Part shown: positions 1 to 10,900 of the stretch, in pieces
Layout: each line of letters starts with the position of its first letter
Numbering within the stretch: the first letter of the stretch is position 1
NCBI GenBank assembly: GCA_001695595.3
Contig: MBPM02000090.1
Span: 62,001-126,000, forward strand
Origin: Plasmopara viticola
Lineage: Eukaryota > Oomycota > Peronosporomycetes > Peronosporales > Peronosporaceae
Length of the DNA: 64,000 nucleotides
Direction of reading: 5' to 3'
The notes under the pieces: generated by a model
Databases searched by the model: none
What the model saw: the letters and a program-made list of their open reading frames with translations, nothing else
Told to the model about the DNA's origin: nothing
Made by a program: the position numbers and the translations under genes

Positions 1-154
1 GTTACCGTCTGTGTGCATAGAGAGCCGGGAAATCGCTGTGCGCGTTCGGTACGCAATACCACGAAGCATTGCAGTTGTACATTTGCGTCACTTAGTTTTC
101 TCCCTTCGTCTTTACGTCTTAAGTCGCGCCTTTTATCCAAAACTTTAGCCAAGT

Positions 155-1954
155 ATGGGCGAAGCGAGCGCGCCGGTCATTCTCACAGTGTCGACATCGG
201 CGATGACGTCTACCAGTGTGTCGCCCGCATTCGCAACCAGCGGGAGTCGCACTGGTCGCAACTTGCGTCAGAAAATGGTGGACGAGCTCAAGAACGTCAA
301 GTTGCGTAAGAGTCCGGCACATAAGGACAACCACGCGAGGCGCAGCAGTACGCCGCCGCTTGAGCTAAATGAAAGCGCAGATGACGAGGAGGAAGATGTG
401 GCGCAGGATCTGCATGCAGTTGGCAAAAGCAAAGGCTGCAACATTTGCGAGCGGTCGTTCACCGTGTTTCGAGCGAAGCACACGTGTAAATTGTGTGCGC
501 AAAAGATCTGTGACGACTGCAGTAAGAATCGAAGGAAACTGAACCGTCGGATGGAGCGCAAACGAGGCTCGCGACTGTGTGATCCGTGTGCGAAGAATTA
601 CATGCACACAGACACTGGAAGTGGCGAAGACACGGCGCCTTTAACAGATGTGGCGACGACGGATGTGTCTTTGACGCACAGTGATAACGTATTGGCGCAT
701 AAAGAAACCGATTCAATTGGGCAGTCGCGGCGTCACTGTGGTATGGCAAAGACGCTGGGGTCAAAGGTGCACGCCAAGGATAAAGGTCCTAGTTTGGATG
801 CGGGTTCGTCAATCAAACAGGCTTTTACTTTAAAGCAAGGAGTAAGGGAGCGGGTCGTGCACGTCTCGCATCTCCGTACGCGCCACTGGCTAACGCTCGT
901 GATCATTGCAATACTGGTCACGTTACGTGTTATCCATTACAACCGCAAGAACGGCGTCAACGGAAAAGTCATCAGTATTGATTCTAGTCTGTCTCCACCA
1001 CCTTATTCACTGGTGGAGCGTGTGTTAGACAATTTGCTCTCGATGCGTACGTTGGGAACGTACTTGCTGGGTCTGATCCTATTTGACGAGTTGTCGCGTT
1101 TTAAACGCAGCAAGAAGCGCGTCAAGCGGCCGCTCAAGACTAAGCGACGTCGACGTTGTAGCGTCGAGCAGCACACCGAGTCATCCTTGTCGGATGTAAC
1201 TCTAGCCAATCAGCGTCGTGCGGTCGAGTCTTCTGCTCCGTCGTCTCCTCACACGTCGCAGGATGACGATCTTGAAGTGACGTTGATTGAACCAAATCAA
1301 GAGGACGAGAAGTTTACATTGGAGAAGCTAGTCCTATCATTGGAAGTAGGCACCAAAACGCGAGCTCCTGACGGCAACTTGGGTCTCGGATCCTTTATGG
1401 CCACGTGCAACGTCATCTGCGGGTTTCTTGGCGTCTTCGGCCGTGCCACCTCATTTGCGGGTAGTACCGTGGGAGCCTACTTTACGGCAATTGAGCACAA
1501 TGTGGAGGCGTGGCCTGTACCAGCGTCATCTAATACGTGGAAGCAACAGAGTGTCAAGGCAGTGATTGATTATGAAGTGAGTCTCGGCATTGCTGATGTA
1601 GGTGGAAAGAAAAAACCATCGTGCTCGCGGTGTTTGTTGCGTCTGCTGTGGTTCGTTCAATTCGTAGAGGCATGCATCCGTCTCACATTGCTCGAGTCCA
1701 CAGACGATGACTGCTACAATGGTGCAAGCAAAGCGTACGAAGAAACTCTGGGCAAGCGCCACCCGTGGCTTGTGCGTAAAGGTGTCAACACGGCTCTAGG
1801 CTCTATTCCCACGCGTAGTCAAATTTTGAGCGCGCTTTATGTGGGCGAAGGCGATGCGATGGAACCTTTGAGTAAAGTGCATGCTGAGTTGGTGCTCATC
1901 ATTGCTGAGCTCAAAACCGTATTTGAAGAACATGGCTTGACGGATCTTAAATAG
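155..1954 (+). CDS. FYVE-like zinc finger / membrane / GLTP-domain fusion protein
   Basis: Single-exon gene of 599 residues. A basic, disordered N-terminus leads to a FYVE-like zinc finger at about 95-145: Cys95, Cys98, Cys111, Cys114, Cys119, Cys122, Cys142, Cys145, with the C-terminal pair in an RLCDPC motif like the RVC box. The usual R-x-H-H-C-R core is degenerate (RAKHTCKLC) and the leading WxxD is missing, so PI3P binding is uncertain. A clear hydrophobic segment lies at 245-261 and a weaker one at 299-311, followed by a strongly basic stretch. Residues about 385-599 form a glycolipid-transfer (GLTP) fold, best seen in AYEETLGKRHPWLVRK, where His536 matches the conserved GLTP histidine. 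GLTP proteins move sphingolipids between membranes. The domain combination suggests a membrane-anchored lipid-transfer or lipid-sensing protein; that role is inference. The ATG is the first in frame. Confidence 0.85.
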   Translation: MGEASAPVILTVSTSAMTSTSVSPAFATSGSRTGRNLRQKMVDELKNVKLRKSPAHKDNHARRSSTPPLELNESADDEEEDVAQDLHAVGKSKGCNICERSFTVFRAKHTCKLCAQKICDDCSKNRRKLNRRMERKRGSRLCDPCAKNYMHTDTGSGEDTAPLTDVATTDVSLTHSDNVLAHKETDSIGQSRRHCGMAKTLGSKVHAKDKGPSLDAGSSIKQAFTLKQGVRERVVHVSHLRTRHWLTLVIIAILVTLRVIHYNRKNGVNGKVISIDSSLSPPPYSLVERVLDNLLSMRTLGTYLLGLILFDELSRFKRSKKRVKRPLKTKRRRRCSVEQHTESSLSDVTLANQRRAVESSAPSSPHTSQDDDLEVTLIEPNQEDEKFTLEKLVLSLEVGTKTRAPDGNLGLGSFMATCNVICGFLGVFGRATSFAGSTVGAYFTAIEHNVEAWPVPASSNTWKQQSVKAVIDYEVSLGIADVGGKKKPSCSRCLLRLLWFVQFVEACIRLTLLESTDDDCYNGASKAYEETLGKRHPWLVRKGVNTALGSIPTRSQILSALYVGEGDAMEPLSKVHAELVLIIAELKTVFEEHGLTDLK

Positions 1955-4900
1955 CTGTACTTAGGGACCCTCCTCGGATCATGTTACGAATTTCCTGCAT
2001 TTAAACCGAGAATATAGTAATGTGCATTCTAAACAAATTAAGTAGCTGCAGCTAATTATGGAGATAGGCTCACCGGGCGCGCGCATTTTCTAAAAAAAGA
2101 AAGAAACAGTGTGTCGAAAATTAATACGACACGTGTAACATGGTCACATTGCGCCTTGCATGCAGGAAATGTGCAAAAAGACAAAATTACAATGATCGTT
2201 GTCAAAGTAAGCCACAAAGTGCAATTTGAAGACTGATTTATTAAAAATACAATATTTATGTTACCTTTAATACTAGGTAAGGGACTATATTCGTGGCTTA
2301 AATATTCAAATGATTTTTCGGCTCCAGGAATGGGAGTCCTAAAAATGGTAGACGAGTGCGCAAAAAAAAATCACGAAATTTCAGGGATAAAACTCTGATG
2401 GCAAATCAATGATTCTTACAAAAACAAGGGCCCGACTATGTTTGGCACATAACCGATTTTTTGCCTCGGAGATTAAGCATATTTCGTGATTTTTAGTACA
2501 AGAAAACAGCAAAGGCGTCCTTGTAGCCCTCACTGTGGTATCCAGGACAATGTATTAATTGCTACTGTAGCTTTTGGAACAAGCGTGACTTGCGCTACGT
2601 TATACCCCATACCATACCCCAGACTGTGACGTAGGCACTTGAACCAACTTTAGAAAGAATGGTGAGGTGACTGGAGAGTGGTGTTTTAAAGCGTCAACTA
2701 TACACTTGGGTCTGTTGTAACAATAACACCTAATTTTTTGGCTTGACTTTGTTTTGAACTTCTTTATAATCTTTCTGACATAGCAATTTGCATTAAACAA
2801 ATGTCTCAGATCATGCACTGCTTTTGTTTGCTAATTTTAGCACTATGCGCTGCCTGCTTGTTAGTTTTACTATATATTAGATCACTTGACTTGTATCGTA
2901 CAATAAGGTAATGTGACATACAAAAGGTACGCGTAAGTAGGATAAATTCTACGTTATCAAGACTTTGTATCCGTAAGTCCATACAAGTCAAACATTTACG
3001 GAACTTTGTGTCTAATAAACATCACCGTCTAAATTTTGCCGCTTCTCAGAAACCTCTATATCAACTTCAAAACACGTTTCACAGTGCATACCCCAGGTCG
3101 ATCGATTACCTACCTAAAGCATCGCTGGCAGAATTCATTGGATACGAGCCATGCTTATATTGTTATTTACCACGATGTAAGTACGCTGCGCTGTCGAATG
3201 ACGATTTAATGGCACATCAAGCATACTTCCTCCGCGTGCGTTGATCACTATTTTCTCAGAATGAGCAAGGTCCAAACCTTATTGATTACTACAATTTGTT
3301 AGCCTCGAGATTAAAAGGTATGAAGGGTAAGGACAAAGTATCATCCTGCCGCGCTCACCTAATTAAGTTAACCGTGCGTTATACATCAAGAGATCGCAAA
3401 CGAACACTGTACTAATTACGCTCGCCTTGCATTCCGCATCTGTTCTTGTATTGATATTGTACTTCCAGTACCGACAGTATAAGCTTGATTGGCTAAAGAT
3501 ACGTCGTCGACTGCAAGCGGGCTTTTGTTTCATGATCAACGGACCTCAACGCCTAGCCCCACCTCTAATCATTCATTTGACACTAGCCACAAAAGTCCTC
3601 AAGATGAGCTCAACTCGCGGGTCCCACAAATCCGGTCCTATCAGTCAGAAGTATAAACTCGTTGAAATTGCTGATCACTACGATCATATTGTCTACAGTA
3701 CCACGAAAAGTCTTGTGTATATCAAGCTTGTAGCCCCAGAAAGCTCTCGAAGGGAGCGTACGACCCAGCAACAACGCGTTTGCCTTTACCTGAGCTGAAT
3801 CAAAGTACAGCTTGAGTAACCCCGCATGAAACACGCGGTAAGTTCTTACACCGTTTAAAATTTGAAGCGCACATATTTGAGTCTCTTTTGACTATTTTCC
3901 AGTGAAGCGTGAGCACAATTTAGCATCAACTCGGCGATCATTGCACCTGCACATACATTAACAAAATGAAACAGCACCAATTTAAAATTCGAACTAAATT
4001 CTCTACCTCATTTGTCGGAGCATTTCTGTAATTTTTTTGCCTTTAAATCGGATGCCGCGTACGCGTCTTAGGACTCTAATCCTTTGGATTACTTACAAAT
4101 TGTAAAAGGCTGATACCATTAATCCGCTCGGCCACAACTCTGTGTTAGCATAGGATAAGCTAGTCCGTTCACGTATAAGGCGTGTAGCTTGTTGAGGCAT
4201 AAACGGAACCTTTTAGTGAAGTCAGCGAGTGAGAGCATGCTGCTCCAATGCATCAGCGTAATCGAGCACACCCAGCACAACGCGAATTTGTCTACCCAAA
4301 TAACTCATCATGTCTGAATTTTGATATCCGGATGGTCTGCGAAAAGCATCTCGTACCCGGTAGGAAGCAACTTAGAAACTCATCTGCAAAAAAATCGATT
4401 TTGGTCAGAGACAATCGACTCTGACAGTTAATGTTACGGTTGAGGACTAGCGCTGCTGTGTCAACACTCTGGCACACTCATTATGTTCCAAACGGTCAAC
4501 ATAGGTCGCAACACCTATGAATTTCAAGCACAAAGTTTTGTACTTATTGACTATTGGCAGTTCCATAACTCAGCCAAGCTCAATTAATAGCATTCGTCAA
4601 TAGTATTACTCGTTGCCACAATGTTTTTGTAAGCGGAATCCACGTATGCAGTTTGAGCCGCCTAGAGTGAGGACATACAAAACTATACGTCTTACCTCGG
4701 ATGACCGACGAGCGCTCAATTGAACCAACAATTTTAAATCGCTTTTTTGAGCGCAATGTCTTTTAAAGCCTTAACTGAATACGTGGCACTGTGGCTCAGT
4801 CATTAGTCACTGGACGAGGCGCTCTGAGTGATAATGAAAAAGATTTAATTTTAAACATCTGAAGGTAGGTAGTGTGATTGCCCCGCCAAATAAATACTAC

Positions 4901-5526
4901 CAGTTGGATGGCTGAACACCACACAGACCGGTATATATGACGCGAAAAATCAAGACGTGCACACTCCGATCGCAATTTAGAGTCCACTGACTCAACTTCA
5001 AGATCAAGTAATGCCTTAAAGCGTTTTGGCCCTCCGCCATCGTACTATCTCTGTTCAGTTGCACGCTGAACAAGATTATCGAAGATTCTACACTTTGTCT
5101 CTATCCTGACTACTCAAGTGCAGACTATCAAGACAAATCATGAGACTTAAGTTATCAAGTTTTCGCGCATCAGCTTTCCGCTCGTGATTGGTTCTACACT
5201 CGAACTGAGATGCATTTCCAGCGACACGGCTTCGAGACCGTAGATTAATAATCACACAACTATCAAGTTACTAAGCATCAAGACCTCAAGCAGAGATTTA
5301 ACCGCAATTAAAGCTTTTTGTAGCCACACAAATGTGACTGTATTGAGCGAGTATTTTGGTCTTTGTTCACCGCAATTCCATCCGCCCCGCTCACTGGTTT
5401 AAATCGATAGCCTCTTCGCCATTCAGCGTTTGAAATACTTCACTGTGTACTTCTTTCGCTGTCGTGCATCGATAAGCCTACACACTACGGCAAAGTCGTC
5501 TGGATGTGTAAGGACCATGAGCCATG
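1955..5526. other. Gene-free AT-rich spacer
   Basis: No convincing coding gene. Short open frames (for example at 3008-3244 and 3427-3798) have no recognisable domain and no splice partners. The stretch contains a degenerate tRNA-like sequence near 4.05-4.14 kb, described separately. It ends against a long palindrome at 5.53 kb. Otherwise nothing is recognised. Confidence 0.6.
4052..4141 (-). pseudogene. tRNA-like relic (Leu/Ser type)
   Basis: Read on the minus strand, the sequence opens with GTTGTGGCCGAGCGGATTAA, which matches the acceptor 5' strand and D-arm (A box) of class II tRNAs for leucine or serine. About 45 bases on, there is a weak B-box-like GGATTAGAGTCC. The 3' half offers no CCACAAC to close the acceptor stem, and the anticodon stem does not pair well. 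It is therefore a pseudo-tRNA or the head of a tRNA-derived SINE, not a working gene. Confidence 0.4.
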
Positions 5527-5588
5527 GTAAACTAAATATAAAACGTTGGCCATGAGAACCATGGCCAACGCTTATATATTTAGTTTAC
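5527..5588. repeat. Long imperfect palindrome (hairpin)
   Basis: Two arms of about 28 bases, at 5527-5554 and 5560-5588, are near-perfect reverse complements around a 5-base loop. The outer part of each arm is AT-rich (gtaaactaaatat) and the inner part reads CGTTGGCCATG. The arms differ by only two or three bases. The palindrome ends one base before the target-site duplication of the SINE-like element next to it. It could be a tiny foldback/MITE-type element; no second copy was noticed in the window. Confidence 0.7.
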
Positions 5589-5589
5589 T

Positions 5590-5599
5590 ATCATAGCGT
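5590..5599. repeat. Left target-site duplication of SINE-like copy 1
   Basis: ATCATAGCGT, identical to 5929-5938 at the other end of the element. Confidence 0.85.
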
Positions 5600-5928
5600 C
5601 TTTTGGAAAAGGTTGGGGTGACGCCCTCCTTCCAAGCGCGGGGGCTAAATGCTCGCGCGCTTCGGGCAGGTACTCTCGGGCAACTGCAGGTCTCTAACGA
5701 GTCTCACCCTCGACGCGACGGTCTCCAGCACCGGGCGCCACCTGGGCTCTTGCCAAGTCAGAGATAAACAAAATAATAGAAGACCCTCACGACCTCGGTG
5801 CTGGCTGCACTGCCCGCCGAACGAGACCCGACGTATGCGGACACCACTCTATGGCGTGGACTAGCCAGACTGAGCCTAGCACGTGCATGACTTGGCAACG
5901 CGATAACGTAATACAATACAATCCAAAC
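5600..5928 (+). mobile_element. SINE-like element, copy 1
   Basis: A GC-rich 329-bp block in an AT-rich spacer. It is about 95% identical by eye to the reverse complement of 19093-19419. It is flanked by a perfect 10-bp direct repeat, ATCATAGCGT, at 5590-5599 and 5929-5938. Its 3' end is a short pentanucleotide-type tail (ATACAATACAATC) that differs from the other copy's tail. Variable TSD length, a variable simple-repeat tail, small size and no protein-coding capacity are hallmarks of SINEs or other LINE-mobilised elements. No good Pol III A/B boxes were found, so the head's origin is unclear. Confidence 0.85.
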
Positions 5929-5938
5929 ATCATAGCGT
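5929..5938. repeat. Right target-site duplication of SINE-like copy 1
   Basis: ATCATAGCGT, identical to 5590-5599. Confidence 0.85.
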
Positions 5939-6333
5939 AAATTATAGCTCCGAAATTATCGGAAAAGTTAATAAATTTCCAATTTTCCCACAGACCGAAA
6001 GCCATGAGATGTTAACCCTGTTTTCAAGATAGGTCGGGTGGTATTTACGAACTAGAAAGGATGGTATACTTTAATCTGTCAGATCTGCCTTGATAAAAAT
6101 AATAAACGACCGACCGTAACTTTTAAAAAAATTAACACGCCCAGCGAGGACGTAGGGCGTGACGTATCCGCAACATTAAGTCTAAGTCCAAGTATGATAC
6201 GACTGGTGTCGAGGATGCGAAAACTATGGATAAACGGTAACACGATCGATTTGTTAATTTAGATTTTCGACGGCGTAAAGTCAACTTACATTTCGCATCC
6301 ATTGCAATCGGCAAAACATACGCCGCTGCTCGA
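5939..6333. other. AT-rich spacer downstream of the F-BAR/PH gene
   Basis: About 400 bases between the SINE-like element and the stop codon of the minus-strand F-BAR/PH gene. It presumably holds that gene's 3' UTR. No other feature was seen. Confidence 0.6.
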
Positions 6334-7955
6334 TTATCTATTCACCATAGATGAACCAACCGAAATAAATAGCTTAGCAGCAACGACCCAGTCAATAAGA
6401 TCACTTTGATTCGGGCATTGGAACGTCAGCGTCCGAGAGACTCCAGAGCGCAGCATGCTGCTCAGAAGTCCGGAAGGAAGAGACACTTCCGTCACTTCAA
6501 AACTCGGCGTCGCGCTTTTGCCCAAGATCTCAATACGGCAGTTTGCCAGACAAACCGACTGGCAGTTCACCTCTGTCGTCAGCTCATTTGTTGCTATAGC
6601 CCCGAGCATCGCCTCTCTTGACTTTGATATTGAACGTGTAGTGTTCTCTTTTAAGTCAAGCAGATGCAAACAACCGTCTTGTGTAATGGCACACAAGACG
6701 TCTTTCCACGACGTAAACAGCGATCCGCAAACTTGGTGCTTAAGGAATCCACATCGTACTAATAAAGGACTTGCGATAGGAGACCGAAGAGTCGCAAATA
6801 GTTGAGTGTCTCTATCATCCGATGCAGAAAGCGCAGCTGCGGTATACTTCAGTGCCATCGGTCAACATCGTCAGTACGAAAACTAACACGATAAAGTGTG
6901 ACAAGAAACTGACGTACATTCTTTGGTATCCTTCGTACACTTCGCAATAGATCTCGTTCTGGATCAACACGCTACGCCCGCAAAACACCGTAAGATCCAC
7001 ATGCACCACATACAAACACTCCACTTGTACCCCTCCATACCTGTGCAGCAGCTAAAGGTTCTGTCATCGCCCCGGCCATCTCGACATAAGTTAATTTCTG
7101 CTTACGAATGTACGTGTCTAGCGCAGTCTGAATCACAGACGCTCTCCAGAGCTCCATCGACTTGTATTGCTGAAAAAGTGCAGCCATTCCCGTCACATAC
7201 TCCACTCGGCATTGCTGCAGCTTCTGTACATATATGCAGTAATTCATCTCGGCCAACCACAAATCGTATTGTATTGCTGAGTCCGTACTAGTCCTAGTCT
7301 TCTCATTTCTCTCCATCTCGATAAATACTTCTTCATACTTTTCGTACGCAGTTACTACATGCTTTTGCGAATGGAACAGCATCGTGTCTAATCTATCGCC
7401 TTCTGTTACCATGGTCGCAACGCGCTCCTTGTACGTAGCCACCATCTCTTCTAGCGGCTTGATCATCACTTCTCGCTTTACAACTGTCGTCAATTGAACG
7501 AATTTTTCAGCCAATTGCGTCTGAATTTCGCCTAACGCATGTAATGCCCTGGAAACTGACGACTGCACGTTCAACTGGTCCGTCCCAACTGCTCCATTTA
7601 CGTCCGCCCCTCCCGAAGCTTCCAGCGCCGTGCGCGTCTGCTGAAGCGCCTCTGCATAAGACAAATCAGCCTGTATTCGTAGCGTAAAGAACCTCAGTAA
7701 CCGAGCGTTTTCTTCGCCTCCATGACGAATCTCGTCCTGAAATTGGCGCCAATAGGCACGATCCCGTACTTGTAACTTGTCGATCTGTGCGCTGCGCTGA
7801 GCTTCGAAGGTGCGCAAAGCTGCACAGCTACTGATCTTGAGCTTCCATACGTCATCGATTGTTAGTGTTGAGGCTAGGTTGGGGTCAAGTGCAGCACAAG
7901 GGGGGTCCATCGCTCGAGATGTAGTGACAACAGACTGTATATTTTTAAAGAACAT
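6334..7955 (-). CDS. F-BAR and PH domain protein, two exons
   Basis: Two minus-strand open frames join across one intron: exon 1 is 7955-7041 and exon 2 is 6846-6334. The intron (7040-6847, 194 bp) opens CAG|GTATGG and closes CTGAAG|TAT, in phase 0 on both sides, giving 475 residues. Exon 1 looks like an F-BAR/FCH module: helical, charged, with FEAQRSAQIDKLQVRDRAYW and long coiled-coil stretches to about residue 290. Exon 2 looks like a PH domain (VRCGFLKHQ, then beta-strand-like segments and a C-terminal helix with DWVVAAKLF). F-BAR proteins bind and curve membranes and PH domains bind phosphoinositides, so a role in endocytosis or membrane shaping is likely. Translation could start at the first ATG or at a second in-frame ATG 15 codons later (MDPPCAALDP). 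The acceptor choice is by eye. Confidence 0.7.
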
Positions 7956-10900
7956 TTCTATATTTACGTACTGTAATTGTGAATTTTTGGGATTGAAAAT
8001 GGTCAGTGCATTCCGTCACTCTCCGAACATTAAACAAAACTTCCGTTATGTCATCGCGATGACCAAAAATGCAGCCCGGGTCGCATTGAAATAACCAAGT
8101 TTGCAAAGAAGCCCCTGCACTAAAATTGGTCTTTTTGTACGAGGCTGAGCCTGCTTCAACAGCAACTACCACCAATGATGGGCCTGTGCCCTGGACGGCA
8201 AATATCTAAAAGTTGGCCCAACAGGTCACTCAGGCGGAAGAAAGTCTTAAAATACTCTAAAATACTGTGTGATTATAATGACGAGGAGCAGAGAGGACGC
8301 TCTGGCTAAAAGTTGTCTGGTTCTTCGTTCACTAGTGCTGCGAAGACGCCTCGATTAGCAGATCGCCGCTCATTGCCCAAGGATTCGCTTTAACAAGTGT
8401 TAAGCTCGATGTCATACTCACCGGCCATGCAACAGGTTTCATTAAAAGGAAAGAGGGGTCTTTGGCTCCCTGTGGCAAGAACTTGACCTACGATGCTCTT
8501 GTTCATAAGATCGTCAAACTAAGGGACCAGAAGGAATAGGGTCAGCTCAGACAATAACTCTCGGTACATTCCTTGTATTAACTCAATGGTCTAAGATATT
8601 TAGAGCTACGTGACTCGGCCACCGCCGGATATCGACGTAAGTCCCCGTCTTGTGAGAAATCTACTCGTCTGGACGACAGGTTCAACAGTGAAGAGGTCAA
8701 CTTACTCCCCAGCCGATAAAACTTATTTACTGAGCAGTGTGATCATTCACTTCATGCGCCAAAAAGGCTTTACAAACGTCACCTCCCAAAACGTCAATAC
8801 ATAATTGCAGGGAGTGATTGCATGAATGTGGCATTACGATGGCTACACGCACCGCATCTAATCCCGTTCAAGGAGTATATTATTTGGCGCTGAAAAACAT
8901 GGCTTGCACTCGGTATGGAGACTTCAAGGCACTCACGAGAACTCTTAAGCGCTGTCACTACCCCTGCTTAAGAACCGTTTCTGAGAAACGAGAAGCCTTC
9001 GGGGTGCTACATCCTGAAGCTGAACACATCGACTTCGTTTGTTTTCGTCTGTAAGCTTGGAGTACAAATTACATACTTGGTCGGTGGGAAAGAACCTACG
9101 ACCGAAATGTCTTGGCTTGAGAATATTGACAAGTCAGACGCCAGGACCGTAAGTACAGTCGCCCCTACATTAGCACAACACACGACCAAAACACCTCAGC
9201 TAACGTTTGTAGCACTCGCTGTCTCTGATTCCAGACCACGTTGACTTTCGAGAAATCATGTCTAAGCCATTCCAATGGCGCAAACAAGCTCGATGGAGCG
9301 TAATTATCGCGTCAAGTTACACGACATTTCTGGCACTCGTGATAACACCTTTGCTTCACAACACACTCCATATTAAAGCTGACTGAAAAGAAGTATCCGT
9401 CTTGCTCTATTTTTATGAGAAGTACTAGCTCATGCGCGACCGAATGTACATACCTATTATTACTATGGGAGTCGGCCTACGCAAACAGACCGCGGCTCCT
9501 TTTGAACTTTCGAAACCCTCAAATGTTCTTTGGCCATATGACTCATTAACTTTACAGTCATATTGACCAACGTGTGTCTCATCACGAGATACCTTCATAA
9601 GTACTTGGACCTTGAGTCTTATCTCGAATACTGTGGTACTATCGGCTGCAATATGATCTCCCATAATTGTCTTTCCAGCAAGATGGCCAATTCAGGACTC
9701 ATACGAAACTCGAACTATTGCGGATCGCATTGCCCTTTAAGACGACACATGGTTGCTTCAACATCGTCTCGGGCAGGTCGGCGATTTGCGACAACCCATG
9801 CGTTTTCAGGACCGTAAAAGGTTCGATAAAATGAGCTTTTTTTGCTAAAAGATACCAAGTTTATCTTTTTGGTGGTATAAATTTCAGGTGCAAAGTTATG
9901 TCCATGTGTACGAGAAAGATTCTCGAATCAACATATGTCCATGTTTATTCGAGATTTTTTCTTGTTCCTCATGGGTAGATTTAACTGCATCCCTTGCCCT
10001 GCTAAATGCGCTCAGTTAGTTTTTTGTAATTTTCGGTAGCTGTTTCCGCAAGGAAATAATCACTCTCCGCTTTTCTCAGAAGCATTTGCCAAAGCAAATT
10101 TTTGGCGTACGTATATAGGGTAGAGCATATAACTGCGTGAGCCGCGTTGTTGAGTGTAAGCTCAGCATCAAAAGCTGTTGGTTCCTCAAATATTGCGCTT
10201 CATGCACATATTGTGCAATTTTATCAGTGCACACAATTGACATTTTCGGTCTGGTGATCTGTATGTAGATGGATGGTCTAATAGAGACGTCAACACGTGG
10301 TTATCCGTTACTTTAAGCATAATGCACGGACAAGTCAAATATCTCTATGTGACACTATCGTGTCCGAAACGCCATAATATTTAATTCTGTATCCATAAAC
10401 AGGATTGCTATTATTAGCTCATTTACATTGGCTAGAAAAGAGCCCTAAAGAGCCATCTAGTTTGGGTGGCTGAAATTCGTGCAGGCATTGACCTTGGAAA
10501 AGCCTACGACAGATCTAATGTATATAGAAAAAAGAAATATTCTATTATTGATGGGCTCTGAAAGGAGCTTCTGCGGTTTGACTTCTGATGATATCCATGC
10601 TATGAGCGATATTAATGCTCTCACTTAAGCGATAATTATGTCCTATAATACAATAATGCAATTCATGGTAGCATGCTAGTGCTAAATATTCTCAACAAGA
10701 ACGTGCGACAGCCCTTATAAGGTACAATTTTGCTGCTCGATCAAGTACGTTAAGCAGGACAAGTCTGCTAGAAAGGCAGTGGGAAGCCAGGAGTAGTGCA
10801 AAAATTAGTGGGCCTATGCTACTTTGGTAACGATTAAGTACACACAGCGAGATGTTTAAGAGGCTGTCAAAACATTTTTTCAGTAAACTCCACCCGCTTT

